Shown: positions 44,082 to 53,057 of the stretch, piece by piece | How the letters are laid out: each line of letters starts with the position of its first letter | Position numbering within the stretch: the stretch's first letter is position 1 | NCBI GenBank assembly: GCA_027082955.1 | Contig: JALWTA010000004.1 | Location: forward strand, 36,085-100,084 | DNA: 64,000 nt | Origin: Sulfurovum sp. | Lineage (GTDB): Bacteria; Campylobacterota; Campylobacteria; Campylobacterales; Sulfurovaceae | Direction: 5' to 3' | Program-made: the position numbers and the translations under genes | The notes under the pieces: model-generated | The model's input: only the letters and a program-made list of their open reading frames with translations | The model's database searches: none | Told to the model about the DNA's origin: nothing

Positions 44082-44128
44082 TATGTAGGATTTTTCCTAC
44101 ATAAACATTTTCTCTTTTCTACTATAAT
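44082..44128 (+). promoter_or_regulatory. Promoter of the GAF hybrid kinase with 9-bp-arm inverted repeat
   Basis: Perfect repeat with arms TATGTAGGA and TCCTACATA around four T (44082-44103), then TATAAT (44123-44128). The centre is 30.5 bases upstream of the -10, the same as at yfdX and dedA, and is at -42.5 from the predicted start. Such a symmetric site would suit a LuxR-type response regulator. Confidence 0.6.
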
Positions 44129-44151
44129 ACGCCCAAACTATTTAGTGAAGA

Positions 44152-46212
44152 ATGGAAACGATGAAAACGATCAACAAAGCAGACCTCAAACAGCTGGTAA
44201 AAGAGACTACACAGAAACTGGCTGCCCTGAACGACAAAGTCGAGATCAATCGTGTCATAGAAGATCTTGTCAAAGAGTTGATGGATACCGAATATGCTTC
44301 TTTGTGGGTTTTTGACAAAGAGACGGCAACGCTTCTGCGTGCACGTGATGACGACACCCTGCATGCACTCTCCATGCTTGGTCAGCGCGGGGTACTTGCA
44401 AAGTGCTTTTTTACCCTCAGCGGCGGCATCTATAACTACCTTGCCAGTGAAAAAGAGTACTTTCCTCAGGTAGACAATCCGGACAATATCCGGATCAAAT
44501 CGAAGATCATCGTACCCATTATCGACGGTGACCGCTTTTTGGGCATGGTCACTGCCTACTCTTCCATTTACAAGATACGCAACTTCACACAGGATGAGTT
44601 CGAGATTCTCGAAGCGATCGTACCGTTTTTAAGCAATGTCATCTACACCATGTATCCGCATATGAAAGAGGCTCAGGAGGAGATCTATGTCAGCCAGCGC
44701 CTGATAGAGAGCTCCAAAAACATGGTCGAAGAGGTTGACAAACTCCAAAAAGAGCAAAAGCAGGTCGAAACAAGTGACGAGACACTCACTTTTCTCTCCA
44801 ATACCGTTCATGATATCAGAACACCTGCAAACTCACTGTACGGATTTCTGGAACTGCTTGAGGAGCAGATGACCGACAACAGACTGCTGCAGTATATCCA
44901 CAATGCAAAAGAGAGTGCCCGTTTCATCAATGAACTGACAACCTCCATTCTCGACAGGGTCTCCTCTCAAAGAGAGCGCGGCAGAGCAAAACCTGTTACC
45001 ATCAACCCTACAAAATTCTTTGCCGACATCGCTGAAACCTTCTCTGCCAATATGTACAACAAAGCGATCGGCTTTAACATTTACATCGACCCTTTTCTTC
45101 CCAAAGAGATCAACATCGAAGATGTTATGCTCAAACGTGTACTGATGAACCTGCTTAACAATGCATACAAATTTACTCCGTCCGGGCAGCACATTACTTT
45201 CAGCGTCAAGTATGACAGCAGCACAAAAGAGATGCACATTTCGGTAGCCGACACCGGCATAGGCATTGCCAAAGAGAAGCAGGAGGAGATATTTAAAGCC
45301 TTTACACAGGCAGAGGAAGATACGGCACTTCACTATGGCGGTACCGGCCTTGGGCTTAGTATCAGTGCCGAATATGTCCATGCACTTGGCGGCAAACTTG
45401 AGCTTGAGAGCGAACTTGACAAAGGCAGCCGTTTTTACTTCACCCTTCCTGTCGTTACCGAAAACAACGAGAGGATGTTCGAAACGATTGGCAGCAAACA
45501 TCTAAGGGCTGCCATTTTGTTTGACAAAAACAATACGTTCAGCAGTAAAAATCTACTGCGCTATATGTTGCGCTTCGGTATTGACAAAGAAAATATCAGT
45601 GCCGTAAAATCCATACGTACGCTCTCTGATAACACTACCCACCTCATCTGTTTTCAGCACCAGCTCAATGCAGACATACTTGCTGCAGCAAAAAAAAGAG
45701 ACATTCCTCTGCTGGTCATCGAAGAGCAGTTCCTCTCGATGCTTGGTATGCAGGAGAGTGATTTTTCCGTCATCTCCCAATACGGATACTATGCACATAT
45801 CCTCCATGAATTCCTTAAAGAAGAGGAACCTCCGCGTATTCTTATTGCCGATGACGACCGTATCAATGTCGAACTGCTCAAAGCAATTTTAGGTGAAAGC
45901 TTTTGCCATATCGATACGGCTATGGACGGTGAAGAGACGCTTGAAATGCTTGAACAGGCAGTAAAAGAGAAAAATCCATACGCACTTGTTTTCCTTGACA
46001 AACACATGCCATCGATCTCCGGTTCTGAAGTGATGACCCGTTTCAGAAGCTACGAAAAAAGAAAGGGCAGCAAGCCTGTCTTTGCCGTATCGATATCGGG
46101 CGATGTCAGCAGCAGTGAGCCCGGAGACGGTCTTTTCGACCGTTTCGTAGGCAAACCGTTCAATAAAAAATCGATCAAAGAAACCCTTGTCGAAGCAAAA
46201 ATCTGTCTATAG
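44152..46212 (+). CDS. Hybrid histidine kinase, GAF-HisKA-HATPase-pseudoREC-REC
   Basis: 686 residues. An N-terminal GAF-like domain (residues 20-170) leads through a coiled coil to His220 in FLSNTVHDIRTPANSLYG and a HATPase domain (NLLNNAYKFTPSGQ, GGTGLGLSISAEY). Residues 443-545 look like a receiver-type fold but lack the acidic pocket. A true receiver follows with Asp568-Asp570 and phospho-acceptor Asp616 (VFLDKHMPSISG). It probably feeds the Hpt protein. The ATG at 44152 or a second one at 44161 (behind GGAAACG) may be used. Its stop overlaps the convergent EAL gene by six bases. Confidence 0.9.
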   Translation: METMKTINKADLKQLVKETTQKLAALNDKVEINRVIEDLVKELMDTEYASLWVFDKETATLLRARDDDTLHALSMLGQRGVLAKCFFTLSGGIYNYLASEKEYFPQVDNPDNIRIKSKIIVPIIDGDRFLGMVTAYSSIYKIRNFTQDEFEILEAIVPFLSNVIYTMYPHMKEAQEEIYVSQRLIESSKNMVEEVDKLQKEQKQVETSDETLTFLSNTVHDIRTPANSLYGFLELLEEQMTDNRLLQYIHNAKESARFINELTTSILDRVSSQRERGRAKPVTINPTKFFADIAETFSANMYNKAIGFNIYIDPFLPKEINIEDVMLKRVLMNLLNNAYKFTPSGQHITFSVKYDSSTKEMHISVADTGIGIAKEKQEEIFKAFTQAEEDTALHYGGTGLGLSISAEYVHALGGKLELESELDKGSRFYFTLPVVTENNERMFETIGSKHLRAAILFDKNNTFSSKNLLRYMLRFGIDKENISAVKSIRTLSDNTTHLICFQHQLNADILAAAKKRDIPLLVIEEQFLSMLGMQESDFSVISQYGYYAHILHEFLKEEEPPRILIADDDRINVELLKAILGESFCHIDTAMDGEETLEMLEQAVKEKNPYALVFLDKHMPSISGSEVMTRFRSYEKRKGSKPVFAVSISGDVSSSEPGDGLFDRFVGKPFNKKSIKETLVEAKICL

Positions 46213-47520
46213 ATCACCTTTACAGGCTTGCTGGACAAGAGCGAACAGTGCATCCGCATCAATAGGCTTGCTGTAGTAGTACCCCTGCACCACAATACCG
46301 CCAAACGATTTGATGATCTCTGCCTCTTTACGTTCCTCCACGCCTTCGGCGACAATCTTCATATGCAATGCCTTTGCCATATCGTTGATGGCACGGAAGA
46401 GTAAAAAGAGTTTTTTGTCAGTATGGATATTGCGTACAAATGAACGGTCAACTTTCAATACATCTGCGGGGAAGCGCATCAGATAATGCAGCGACGTGTG
46501 TCCTGTGCCAAAATCATCGATCGCTATACCCATGCCCATCTCTTTCAAACGCTTAAGCAACGTAACAAAACCGTCCATATTTTCCGGAATCGTTTCTTCC
46601 ATGATCTCAAAGATCACTCTCCCTTTGGGAAGTCCGTACATCTGTTGCACAAAAGCTACTGTCTCAAGAAAGCTCTGTTCCAAAAGTACCGAGGCGGGCA
46701 CATTCACAGAGAGCGTAAAGTGCCGCATACCCACTGTATCGAGCTTTTTGAACATTTTGGCTGTCTCGATCAAAATAAAGACAGTAAGCGGTACGATCAT
46801 ACCGCTTTTTTCCGCAAGAGGGATAAACCGTTCAGGCGATATCTCTCCAAACTGGGGATGCTGCCACCGTATCAAAACTTCCGCACCCGCATAACATCCT
46901 TTGTCAGCATAAAACTGTGGCTGATAGAGCAGATAGAACTCTCCTCTGTCTATTGCGCCGGGAATATCTTTCAACAATTTCAACTCTGTCATAAGATGTT
47001 TTTCATCTGTCGGAGTAAAAAATCCGATATGGTTGGTACCGTCTTTTTGCAACTGTTTCATCGCACTCTCTGCATGCTTCAACAGCATCTTTGCAGAGAC
47101 GACCGACTCTGTCACAACCGCTATACCGATAGTAACTGTAATGTAGAACATCGTACCTTCGATATTGAACGGTTCACGCAGTGCAGTGACGATCGTCTCT
47201 GCCAGCCGCTTCAGTCGCTTCTCTTCATGATAGTCTGTTGCGATGGCAAAACGGTACGTACCTGCTTTTGCAAAAAGTTCATTCCTCAAACAGGTACGCA
47301 AACGTGCTGCAAGTTTTTGCAGCAGTAGGTCATCGATCTCATATCCAAAACTCTCGTTGAAGCGTGACAGATCATCAAACTCCATAGAGAGTATTGCACG
47401 AGGAAAAGGTTGTAGAGAATCTTGAAATTGATCTGAGAGAATGGAAAGGAATGCTGTTTTGGAATAGAGCCCTGTCACAGGATCTACATCGCCATACTGT
47501 GGCAGCACTTTCCTCCCCAT
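46207..47520 (-). CDS. GGDEF-EAL protein, likely c-di-GMP phosphodiesterase
   Basis: 437 residues. The GGDEF domain (about 10-165) is degenerate: the signature position reads AGTYRFAIA, so cyclase activity is unlikely. The EAL domain keeps its catalytic set: AEVLIRWQHP, the Asn in LSVNVPASVL, the Glu in IFEIMEETI, IAIDDFGTGHTSL, KVDRSF, AEGVE and QGYYYSKP. It should hydrolyse c-di-GMP, with the GGDEF part perhaps a GTP sensor. No membrane or sensory domain. It ties the signalling island to second-messenger control of motility or biofilm. Confidence 0.9.
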   Translation of the reverse strand: MGRKVLPQYGDVDPVTGLYSKTAFLSILSDQFQDSLQPFPRAILSMEFDDLSRFNESFGYEIDDLLLQKLAARLRTCLRNELFAKAGTYRFAIATDYHEEKRLKRLAETIVTALREPFNIEGTMFYITVTIGIAVVTESVVSAKMLLKHAESAMKQLQKDGTNHIGFFTPTDEKHLMTELKLLKDIPGAIDRGEFYLLYQPQFYADKGCYAGAEVLIRWQHPQFGEISPERFIPLAEKSGMIVPLTVFILIETAKMFKKLDTVGMRHFTLSVNVPASVLLEQSFLETVAFVQQMYGLPKGRVIFEIMEETIPENMDGFVTLLKRLKEMGMGIAIDDFGTGHTSLHYLMRFPADVLKVDRSFVRNIHTDKKLFLLFRAINDMAKALHMKIVAEGVEERKEAEIIKSFGGIVVQGYYYSKPIDADALFALVQQACKGDL

Positions 47521-47537
47521 TGTGTCAGCACCCCTGT

Positions 47538-47915
47538 CTAGAGCTGCAGAAGACGGATAAAGTTTTGGTTGAATGCATCCATCATGATCGGTTTCTTCAG
47601 GAAGAGATCAAAATAGGGACGCTCGGCTTCATACTCGTTCGGGTAGATCGTCAGTGCGGCAAGCCGTGTCTCTTCACTCTTTGCACGTGCTTTTTTCGCA
47701 ATATCTACACCAGAACCGTCCGGCAGATTCATATCGACGATCATAGCATCATAGGCGTCGTTTTCATCGATCATTTTCATTGCCTCTTCTACACTGCCTG
47801 CCTCATCTATATGCACATTGATCTTATAGCCTACCATCAGGTTTTTGATCAGTTTTGTTTCAAACTCAATATTGAAATTCACATCATCCACGATCAGGAT
47901 ACGTTTTGCATTCAC
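47538..47915 (-). CDS. Stand-alone receiver-domain response regulator
   Basis: About 125 residues, a single receiver: ILIVDDVNFNIEFETKL with the acidic pair, phospho-acceptor Asp in MIVDMNLPDGSG, and FLKKPI with the conserved lysine. The start is a GTG at 47915 behind AAAGGAG; readings further upstream pass through AT-rich non-coding sequence. It follows the EAL gene region on the same strand and may act by protein contact. Confidence 0.85.
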   Translation of the reverse strand: MNAKRILIVDDVNFNIEFETKLIKNLMVGYKINVHIDEAGSVEEAMKMIDENDAYDAMIVDMNLPDGSGVDIAKKARAKSEETRLAALTIYPNEYEAERPYFDLFLKKPIMMDAFNQNFIRLLQL

Positions 47916-48032
47916 TTTCACTCCTTTAGTGTTCCAAATAATAATATTATTACAAAAATATCGCTCAATTATATCATAATTGATTGTAAACGTCAGAAAT
48001 CTGAATGCCAGTATTTCCAAATGATTTTTGGC

Positions 48033-48038
48033 TATAAT
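48033..48038 (+). promoter_or_regulatory. -10 box of the membrane protein-VWA-UDG operon
   Basis: TATAAT, 29 bases before the ATG at 48067. A TCAG-AAAT-CTGA repeat lies at 47993-48004 but at a different distance from the -10 than the yfdX/dedA repeats. Confidence 0.5.
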
Positions 48039-48066
48039 AATTTCCGACACTACAGAGGAGAAATAC

Positions 48067-49428
48067 ATGGAACAGATATGGGCATTTATCATGATGCATC
48101 AAATAGAAGCACTGTTGTTGGGCTTTGGGGTCATCCTCCTAGCCTTCATGATCACGCACTGGCAGGAGGTAAAGTTCTGGTGGCTCAATTTCACCTACAA
48201 CTTCCCCATTATCGGGAAACTTTCCCGCCTGGCAAAAGATATCGAGGGGTATGACGAAAACCACAAATGGTTCTACTCCGAAGAGCGTCTCTGCCGCGAC
48301 TACTACAACTTCTATGAAAAAGTCGATGTCGATGACGAATCATATGATGAAGCCAAGGACTACCTACATGCAGCAGGAGAACTGGGACGCAAACCCACAC
48401 CGACATTCATCTGGATCATGATCTTTGTACTGGTGATCGTTGAAGCGTTTGGATTTGCCTATGTACTTGCCGGATTTACTATCCCCGGGGCTTCAGAGTC
48501 GATACAGGAGAAAGGTGCCATTGGGGTCGCTGCCATGCTGGCGATTCTTTTGGTGTGGCTGACCCACCTTACCGGGCAGGAGCTTCACAGAAACACGCTT
48601 ATCAAAAAGATCCGCCGCTGGTACAAGAACGACAACGCAGGGGGCAGCAACTGGCGTGACCTCAAGCCTGACGAGCAACTCATTACCATTGACAACACAT
48701 TTGATGACAAAGACTCTCCCAACTACATCCGTATGCTCAACCGTCTCGATGTCAACGACAAGGTCATGACCACCTACACCAAAACCATGCTGACACTGGC
48801 ATTTATCATTGCCATTGCCATAGGGGCTACTTACATCAGACATCAGGTGCTTGTACAGGAGATCGCCTCTGCCCACGAGAGTGCCGTCAACATCTTCAAT
48901 GACGACAGCGGCTCACCCTTTGGCGACAGTGATGCTAAAAGCGATGACGATGTGGGCGCGCTCTTTGGCGATACAGACAGCAAAGATGCAGAAGATGACC
49001 TTGCTTCTTTGTTTGGTGATGATGCACCAAAAGCAGATACAGAGAAAAAAACAGCACACAACAATGCCAATATCGAAGATGAGACCAACCAGAAAGGCGG
49101 TGATGCCACCTTTATGATACTCGGTCTGCTCTTTGTCTTCATCCAGATACTGGGCATCTTCTTCGGGATGCACTACGATTTTGCCGGACGCGAATCCAAA
49201 GAGGCGTACGAGTGTCTGCGCGGCTTCAGTACCAAAAAGGCATTCCTCAGCTACTATGACCGTGCCAAGACCCACATTGCCAGAGTCGCACAGAAACAGC
49301 TTCAAAAGCTGCAGCACAAGATGAACATCATCAACGACAACAGCGGTACCGATGCCGAGACAACCGCCCTGCTTCGCAACAACAAGGACAGAACCTTTAA
49401 AAAATATCTTGAATTCGAGGACAAGTAA
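48067..49428 (+). CDS. Unknown five-helix membrane protein with acidic repeats
   Basis: 453 residues that I do not recognise. Membrane helices are near residues 10-30, 113-136, 151-168, 240-256 and 347-367. Between helices four and five, residues 284-324 hold three tandem units of about 15-16 residues, each with FGD and many aspartates (PFGDSDAKSDDD, LFGDTDSKDAEDD, LFGDDAPKAD). The C-terminal 80 residues are soluble and basic. AGAGGAGAAATAC precedes the ATG. The next gene starts directly after the stop, so it is tightly coupled to a secreted VWA-like protein. The acidic loop may bind calcium or a partner. Confidence 0.75.
   Translation: MEQIWAFIMMHQIEALLLGFGVILLAFMITHWQEVKFWWLNFTYNFPIIGKLSRLAKDIEGYDENHKWFYSEERLCRDYYNFYEKVDVDDESYDEAKDYLHAAGELGRKPTPTFIWIMIFVLVIVEAFGFAYVLAGFTIPGASESIQEKGAIGVAAMLAILLVWLTHLTGQELHRNTLIKKIRRWYKNDNAGGSNWRDLKPDEQLITIDNTFDDKDSPNYIRMLNRLDVNDKVMTTYTKTMLTLAFIIAIAIGATYIRHQVLVQEIASAHESAVNIFNDDSGSPFGDSDAKSDDDVGALFGDTDSKDAEDDLASLFGDDAPKADTEKKTAHNNANIEDETNQKGGDATFMILGLLFVFIQILGIFFGMHYDFAGRESKEAYECLRGFSTKKAFLSYYDRAKTHIARVAQKQLQKLQHKMNIINDNSGTDAETTALLRNNKDRTFKKYLEFEDK
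48916..49038 (+). repeat. Tandem acidic coding repeats
   Basis: Three units of 45-48 bases code for LFGD-type acidic segments inside the membrane protein gene. The DNA has diverged more than the protein, so the repeats are old and under selection rather than a recent expansion. Confidence 0.55.
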
Positions 49429-50241
49429 ATGAAACGTATTTTTCTGATACTCCTAACACTTAGTGCCCTGCTTGGCGCACGCAGCGATGTACCAAGCTGC
49501 TACAAAGCACTCGACATCGCACTGGAAGACAACATCCCTGCCAAAGAGCTCTTCATCTTTGTAGACCAGACCACACCGCTGGACAAGAAGATGATGATCT
49601 ACACCTACAAAAACATGATGCACTTCATCAAGAACGGCTACGCTGTCACCATCGCTTCCTTCTCCGCCAATGCCAACGGAAAATATGCCGATGTTGCCTA
49701 CGAAGGCTTCGTTGAACCGCTGCTTTCAAAACACTCCAAATATGACATTGCCAAGAAAAAACTGCGCAAGTACAAGGCATGTATGAACGCACAGTACCGC
49801 TACGCCAGGAAAAAGGCGACCAAAGCACTGGTACACGTGCTCAAAGGAGCGAACAAAACACTGCCCCACTCTGACATCTTCCGCTCCCTGCACGATCTCT
49901 CCAAGCGTGTCGTCAAACCTTCAAAAGCGAGCGAAAAGGTTGTACTCATCCTCTCTGACGGGCTGGAACACTCTGCCATCACTTCTTTCTACCACAAAGG
50001 CGGTATCAAAAAGATCGACCGTAAAAAAGAGATGCAAAAAGTGGCAAAGAGCGGCTTTCTGGCAGACTTTGACAATGCCCGTGTCTACATGATGGCAGTC
50101 GGTGCGACAAGCAGCAAAAAAGCCTACCGCGATGCCAAAAGTCTAGAACGCCTTACTGCATTTTGGAAAGACTACTTCCTCAATACCCACGGCAACCTGA
50201 AAGCCATTGGTACACCGATGCTGCTGGAGGATATTGAATAA
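49429..50241 (+). CDS. Secreted von Willebrand factor A-like protein
   Basis: 270 residues with a signal peptide (FLILLTLSALLGA). The mature part resembles a VWA fold: the first strand and loop LFIFVDQTTPLDKK (Asp46, Thr48, similar to a MIDAS start), a second strand VTIASFSAN, and the central VVLILSDGLEHS (Asp177). A long basic helical insert lies at residues 100-150. It begins one base after the membrane protein stop. A role as a periplasmic adhesion or scaffold partner of that membrane protein is plausible. I cannot name the family. Confidence 0.65.
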   Translation: MKRIFLILLTLSALLGARSDVPSCYKALDIALEDNIPAKELFIFVDQTTPLDKKMMIYTYKNMMHFIKNGYAVTIASFSANANGKYADVAYEGFVEPLLSKHSKYDIAKKKLRKYKACMNAQYRYARKKATKALVHVLKGANKTLPHSDIFRSLHDLSKRVVKPSKASEKVVLILSDGLEHSAITSFYHKGGIKKIDRKKEMQKVAKSGFLADFDNARVYMMAVGATSSKKAYRDAKSLERLTAFWKDYFLNTHGNLKAIGTPMLLEDIE

Positions 50242-50244
50242 GCT

Positions 50245-50913
50245 ATGAAAAACCTCAAAAACGCCCTGCTTCTCAAACAGCTCTACCAGCTTAAACAGCT
50301 GGGGTACCGCTACACTTCCGCCTCCATATTCAAAGAAGACGAGACCAATCTGGCACTGCCAAACTCTCTGGAGAAGCTCAAGGAACAGGCACTCAAGTGC
50401 CACCTGTGTGAACTGAGCAAAAGCCGCACCCATGTCGTTTTTGGCGAGGGCAGCCCCAATGCAGCGATTATGTTTGTGGGAGAGGGACCTGGGGCGACGG
50501 AAGACAGCATGGGAAGACCCTTTGTCGGACGCTCCGGCGAACTGCTGACAAAGATGATAGAAAATGTCCTCCTCATCCCAAGAAGTGAGGTTTACATTGC
50601 CAACATCGTCAAGTGCCGTCCGCCCAACAACAGGGTACCGACCCCCACAGAGGCACACACCTGCCAGCCCTTTTTGAACAGACAGATCGAGCTGGTCAAG
50701 CCCAAGATCATCATCACCCTTGGAGGTACGGCATACCATTACCTAACAGGAGATGAGACGGGCATCACCAAAGTGCGCGGTACATTGCACCAGCAGCACG
50801 GCTACACCCTCATCCCTACCTACCACCCAAGTTTTCTGCTGAGAAATCCGAGTGCGAAAAAAGAGGTTTTTGAAGATCTGAAAAAGGTCAAAGCTTTAAT
50901 GGAGCAGTGGTAA
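50245..50913 (+). CDS. Family 4 uracil-DNA glycosylase
   Basis: 222 residues. Four cysteines at 52, 55, 124 and 140 can hold a [4Fe-4S] cluster. Motif GEGPGATEDSMGRPFVGRSG (79-98) and the C-terminal TYHPSFLLR (192-200) are those of the family 4 enzymes, which remove uracil from DNA. The first 45 residues are extra relative to the core. It begins three bases after the VWA-like gene and seems to share that operon, an odd place for a repair gene. Confidence 0.9.
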   Translation: MKNLKNALLLKQLYQLKQLGYRYTSASIFKEDETNLALPNSLEKLKEQALKCHLCELSKSRTHVVFGEGSPNAAIMFVGEGPGATEDSMGRPFVGRSGELLTKMIENVLLIPRSEVYIANIVKCRPPNNRVPTPTEAHTCQPFLNRQIELVKPKIIITLGGTAYHYLTGDETGITKVRGTLHQQHGYTLIPTYHPSFLLRNPSAKKEVFEDLKKVKALMEQW

Positions 50914-50965
50914 TTAAGAGAGAAATATTGCCGCACAAAATGCAGCATGCATGAAAGCAGCTATA

Positions 50966-50982
50966 AAGAGGCTACGCCTCTT
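50966..50982. terminator. Hairpin at the end of acs
   Basis: AAGAGGC-TAC-GCCTCTT has perfect 7-bp arms and includes the acs stop codon. It lies between the convergent UDG and acs genes and may act as a weak terminator for both; no strong T-run follows on either strand. Confidence 0.35.
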
Positions 50983-52921
50983 CTGCTTTCTCGATGATCG
51001 CCTGCACGATCGCAGGGTCTTCCAGTGTCGAGATATCCTGTGTGATCGCTTCACCTTTGGCGATGGAACGAAGAATTCGCCGCATGATCTTGCCTGAACG
51101 GGTCTTTGGCAGTCCCGGAACGGCAATGACATGATCCGCCTTGGCGATGTTGCCTATCTCTTCGGCAAGCAGCTGGTTGATATGGTTTTTGATATCTGCG
51201 TTGATGTGTCCTTCTTTAAGTACCACATAGATAAAGATAGACTCCCCTTTGATGTCATGCGGTTTTCCAACCACTGCCACTTCTGCAACAGACGGGTCTT
51301 TTTTGACCGCTGCTTCGATCTCTGCTGTCCCAAGGCGGTGTCCTGAAACGTTGATGACATCATCGACACGTCCGGTAATAGTGATGTAGCCAAGGTGATC
51401 GACCAATGCACCGTCACCGGAGAAGTAGACCGGTTTGCCATCTTTGACCGCATCGGAGAAGTAGGACTTCACATAGCGTTCAGGATCTCCCCAGATGGTA
51501 CGGATCATACTCGGCCACGGACGGGTGATACAGAGCAGTCCTGTTTCATTGGTCTCTTTTGGCGTACCGTCGGGGTCAATGACCTCCGCCATGATCCCTG
51601 GTAGCGGCAGTGTTGCACAGGCAGGCTTGATGGGCGTTGCACCCGGAAGCGGGCTGATCATGTGTCCGCCTGTCTCTGTCTGCCACCATGTATCGACAAT
51701 GGCACAGTGACTCTGCCCTACCACTTCGTAGTACCATTTCCAAGCCGGCGGGTCGATAGGCTCTCCAACCGTACCAAGCACTTTGAGCGAACTGAGGTCA
51801 TACTTCTTAGGCTCCTCCTCACCCATCTTGTGCAGTACTCGGATGGCAGTCGGTGCAGTGTAGAACTGGCTGATCTTGTGGTCTTGTACCATCTTCCATG
51901 CACGCCCCGCATCCGGATAGGTCGGTACCCCTTCAAACATGACAGTAGTCGCTCCAGCTGCGAGCGGTCCATAAATGATATAGGTATGTCCCGTGATCCA
52001 CCCAATGTCCGCTGTACACCAAAAGACATCTTCATCTTTGATGTCAAAGACCCACTCCATGGTCATCTGCGCCCAGAGGATGTAGCCTGCATTGGCATGC
52101 TGTACCCCTTTTGGTTTTCCGGTACTTCCTGAGGTGTAGAGCAAAAAGAGCGGATCTTCACTGTCCATGATCTCATACGGGCACTCGGCATGCTGCGCTT
52201 CAATCAGGTCATTGTAAGAGTGGTCTCTCCCCTCTACCCATGCGATCTCTTCATTGTTGCGTTTAACCACCAGCACGGCTTCGACACTCTCGCCCCCTTG
52301 GCTGAGTGCATCATCCACAACATTTTTCAGCATGTAGGGTTTGCCTTTACGGTAGGCACCGTCAGCGGTGATAACCAGCTTCGCCTCCGCATCCTCGATA
52401 CGGTCTTTGAGCGCCTCGGCAGAGAATCCGCCAAAGACGATGGAGTGGATGGCACCGATACGCGCACACGCAAGCATGGCATAGGCAGCTTCTGGGATCA
52501 TCGGCATGTAGAGTACGACACGGTCACCCTTTTTGATGCCAAAGTGCTCTCTGAGCAGGTTTGCCATCTTGTTGACACGCAGTGAAAGCTCTGCATAACT
52601 GATGTGCTCTACATCTCCTCTGTCACCCTCAAAGAGGATCGCGGTTTTGTCCGCTTTGTCGGCAAGGTGTCTATCGACACACTGATTACAGACATTGAGT
52701 TTTCCGTTGGTGAACCATTTGTAAAAGGGTGCGTCACTCTCATCAAGCACCTTCTCATACGGTGCAAGCCAGTCGATCTTCTCATCGGCAAACGATTTCC
52801 AGAAGCCTTCATAGTCCTCTTTGGCACGGTTTTGAAGCTCCCAGTACTCATCCATGCTTTTGATGGCAGCGTTTTGTGCAAACTCCGGATTGGGTTCAAA
52901 GATAGGTCTGTGTTCTCTCAT
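50972..52921 (-). CDS. acs: Acetyl-CoA synthetase
   Basis: About 649 residues. The AMP-binding motif [14 protein letters not shown], the later [12 protein letters not shown] and [12 protein letters not shown], and the C-terminal [12 protein letters not shown] with the acetylatable lysine are the ANL-family Acs signatures. It makes acetyl-CoA from acetate, ATP and CoA. The start [10 protein letters not shown] at 52921 follows AGAGGTATAAC; a longer reading has no ribosome site. An inverted repeat TTTTCT-ATG-AGAAAA (52940-52954) lies in the promoter region. Confidence 0.95.
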   Translation of the reverse strand: MREHRPIFEPNPEFAQNAAIKSMDEYWELQNRAKEDYEGFWKSFADEKIDWLAPYEKVLDESDAPFYKWFTNGKLNVCNQCVDRHLADKADKTAILFEGDRGDVEHISYAELSLRVNKMANLLREHFGIKKGDRVVLYMPMIPEAAYAMLACARIGAIHSIVFGGFSAEALKDRIEDAEAKLVITADGAYRKGKPYMLKNVVDDALSQGGESVEAVLVVKRNNEEIAWVEGRDHSYNDLIEAQHAECPYEIMDSEDPLFLLYTSGSTGKPKGVQHANAGYILWAQMTMEWVFDIKDEDVFWCTADIGWITGHTYIIYGPLAAGATTVMFEGVPTYPDAGRAWKMVQDHKISQFYTAPTAIRVLHKMGEEEPKKYDLSSLKVLGTVGEPIDPPAWKWYYEVVGQSHCAIVDTWWQTETGGHMISPLPGATPIKPACATLPLPGIMAEVIDPDGTPKETNETGLLCITRPWPSMIRTIWGDPERYVKSYFSDAVKDGKPVYFSGDGALVDHLGYITITGRVDDVINVSGHRLGTAEIEAAVKKDPSVAEVAVVGKPHDIKGESIFIYVVLKEGHINADIKNHINQLLAEEIGNIAKADHVIAVPGLPKTRSGKIMRRILRSIAKGEAITQDISTLEDPAIVQAIIEKAEEA

Positions 52922-53057
52922 GTTATACCTCTTTTCTAATTTTCTATGAGAAAAGTGTAACATAAACTTGGAAGATTTAAAATGTTTTGAGGATAGATTT
53001 TTTAATTAGGAGGTTTCTTCTCTTGTTTGTAACATGCAGATACAGCACAATGCTGCG

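Noticed and set aside
47991..48006. TCAG-AAAT-CTGA repeat as a third member of the yfdX/dedA motif
   Set aside because: The outer bases do not match and the distance to the nearest -10 boxes (26 or 17 bases) differs from the 22 bases of the pair.
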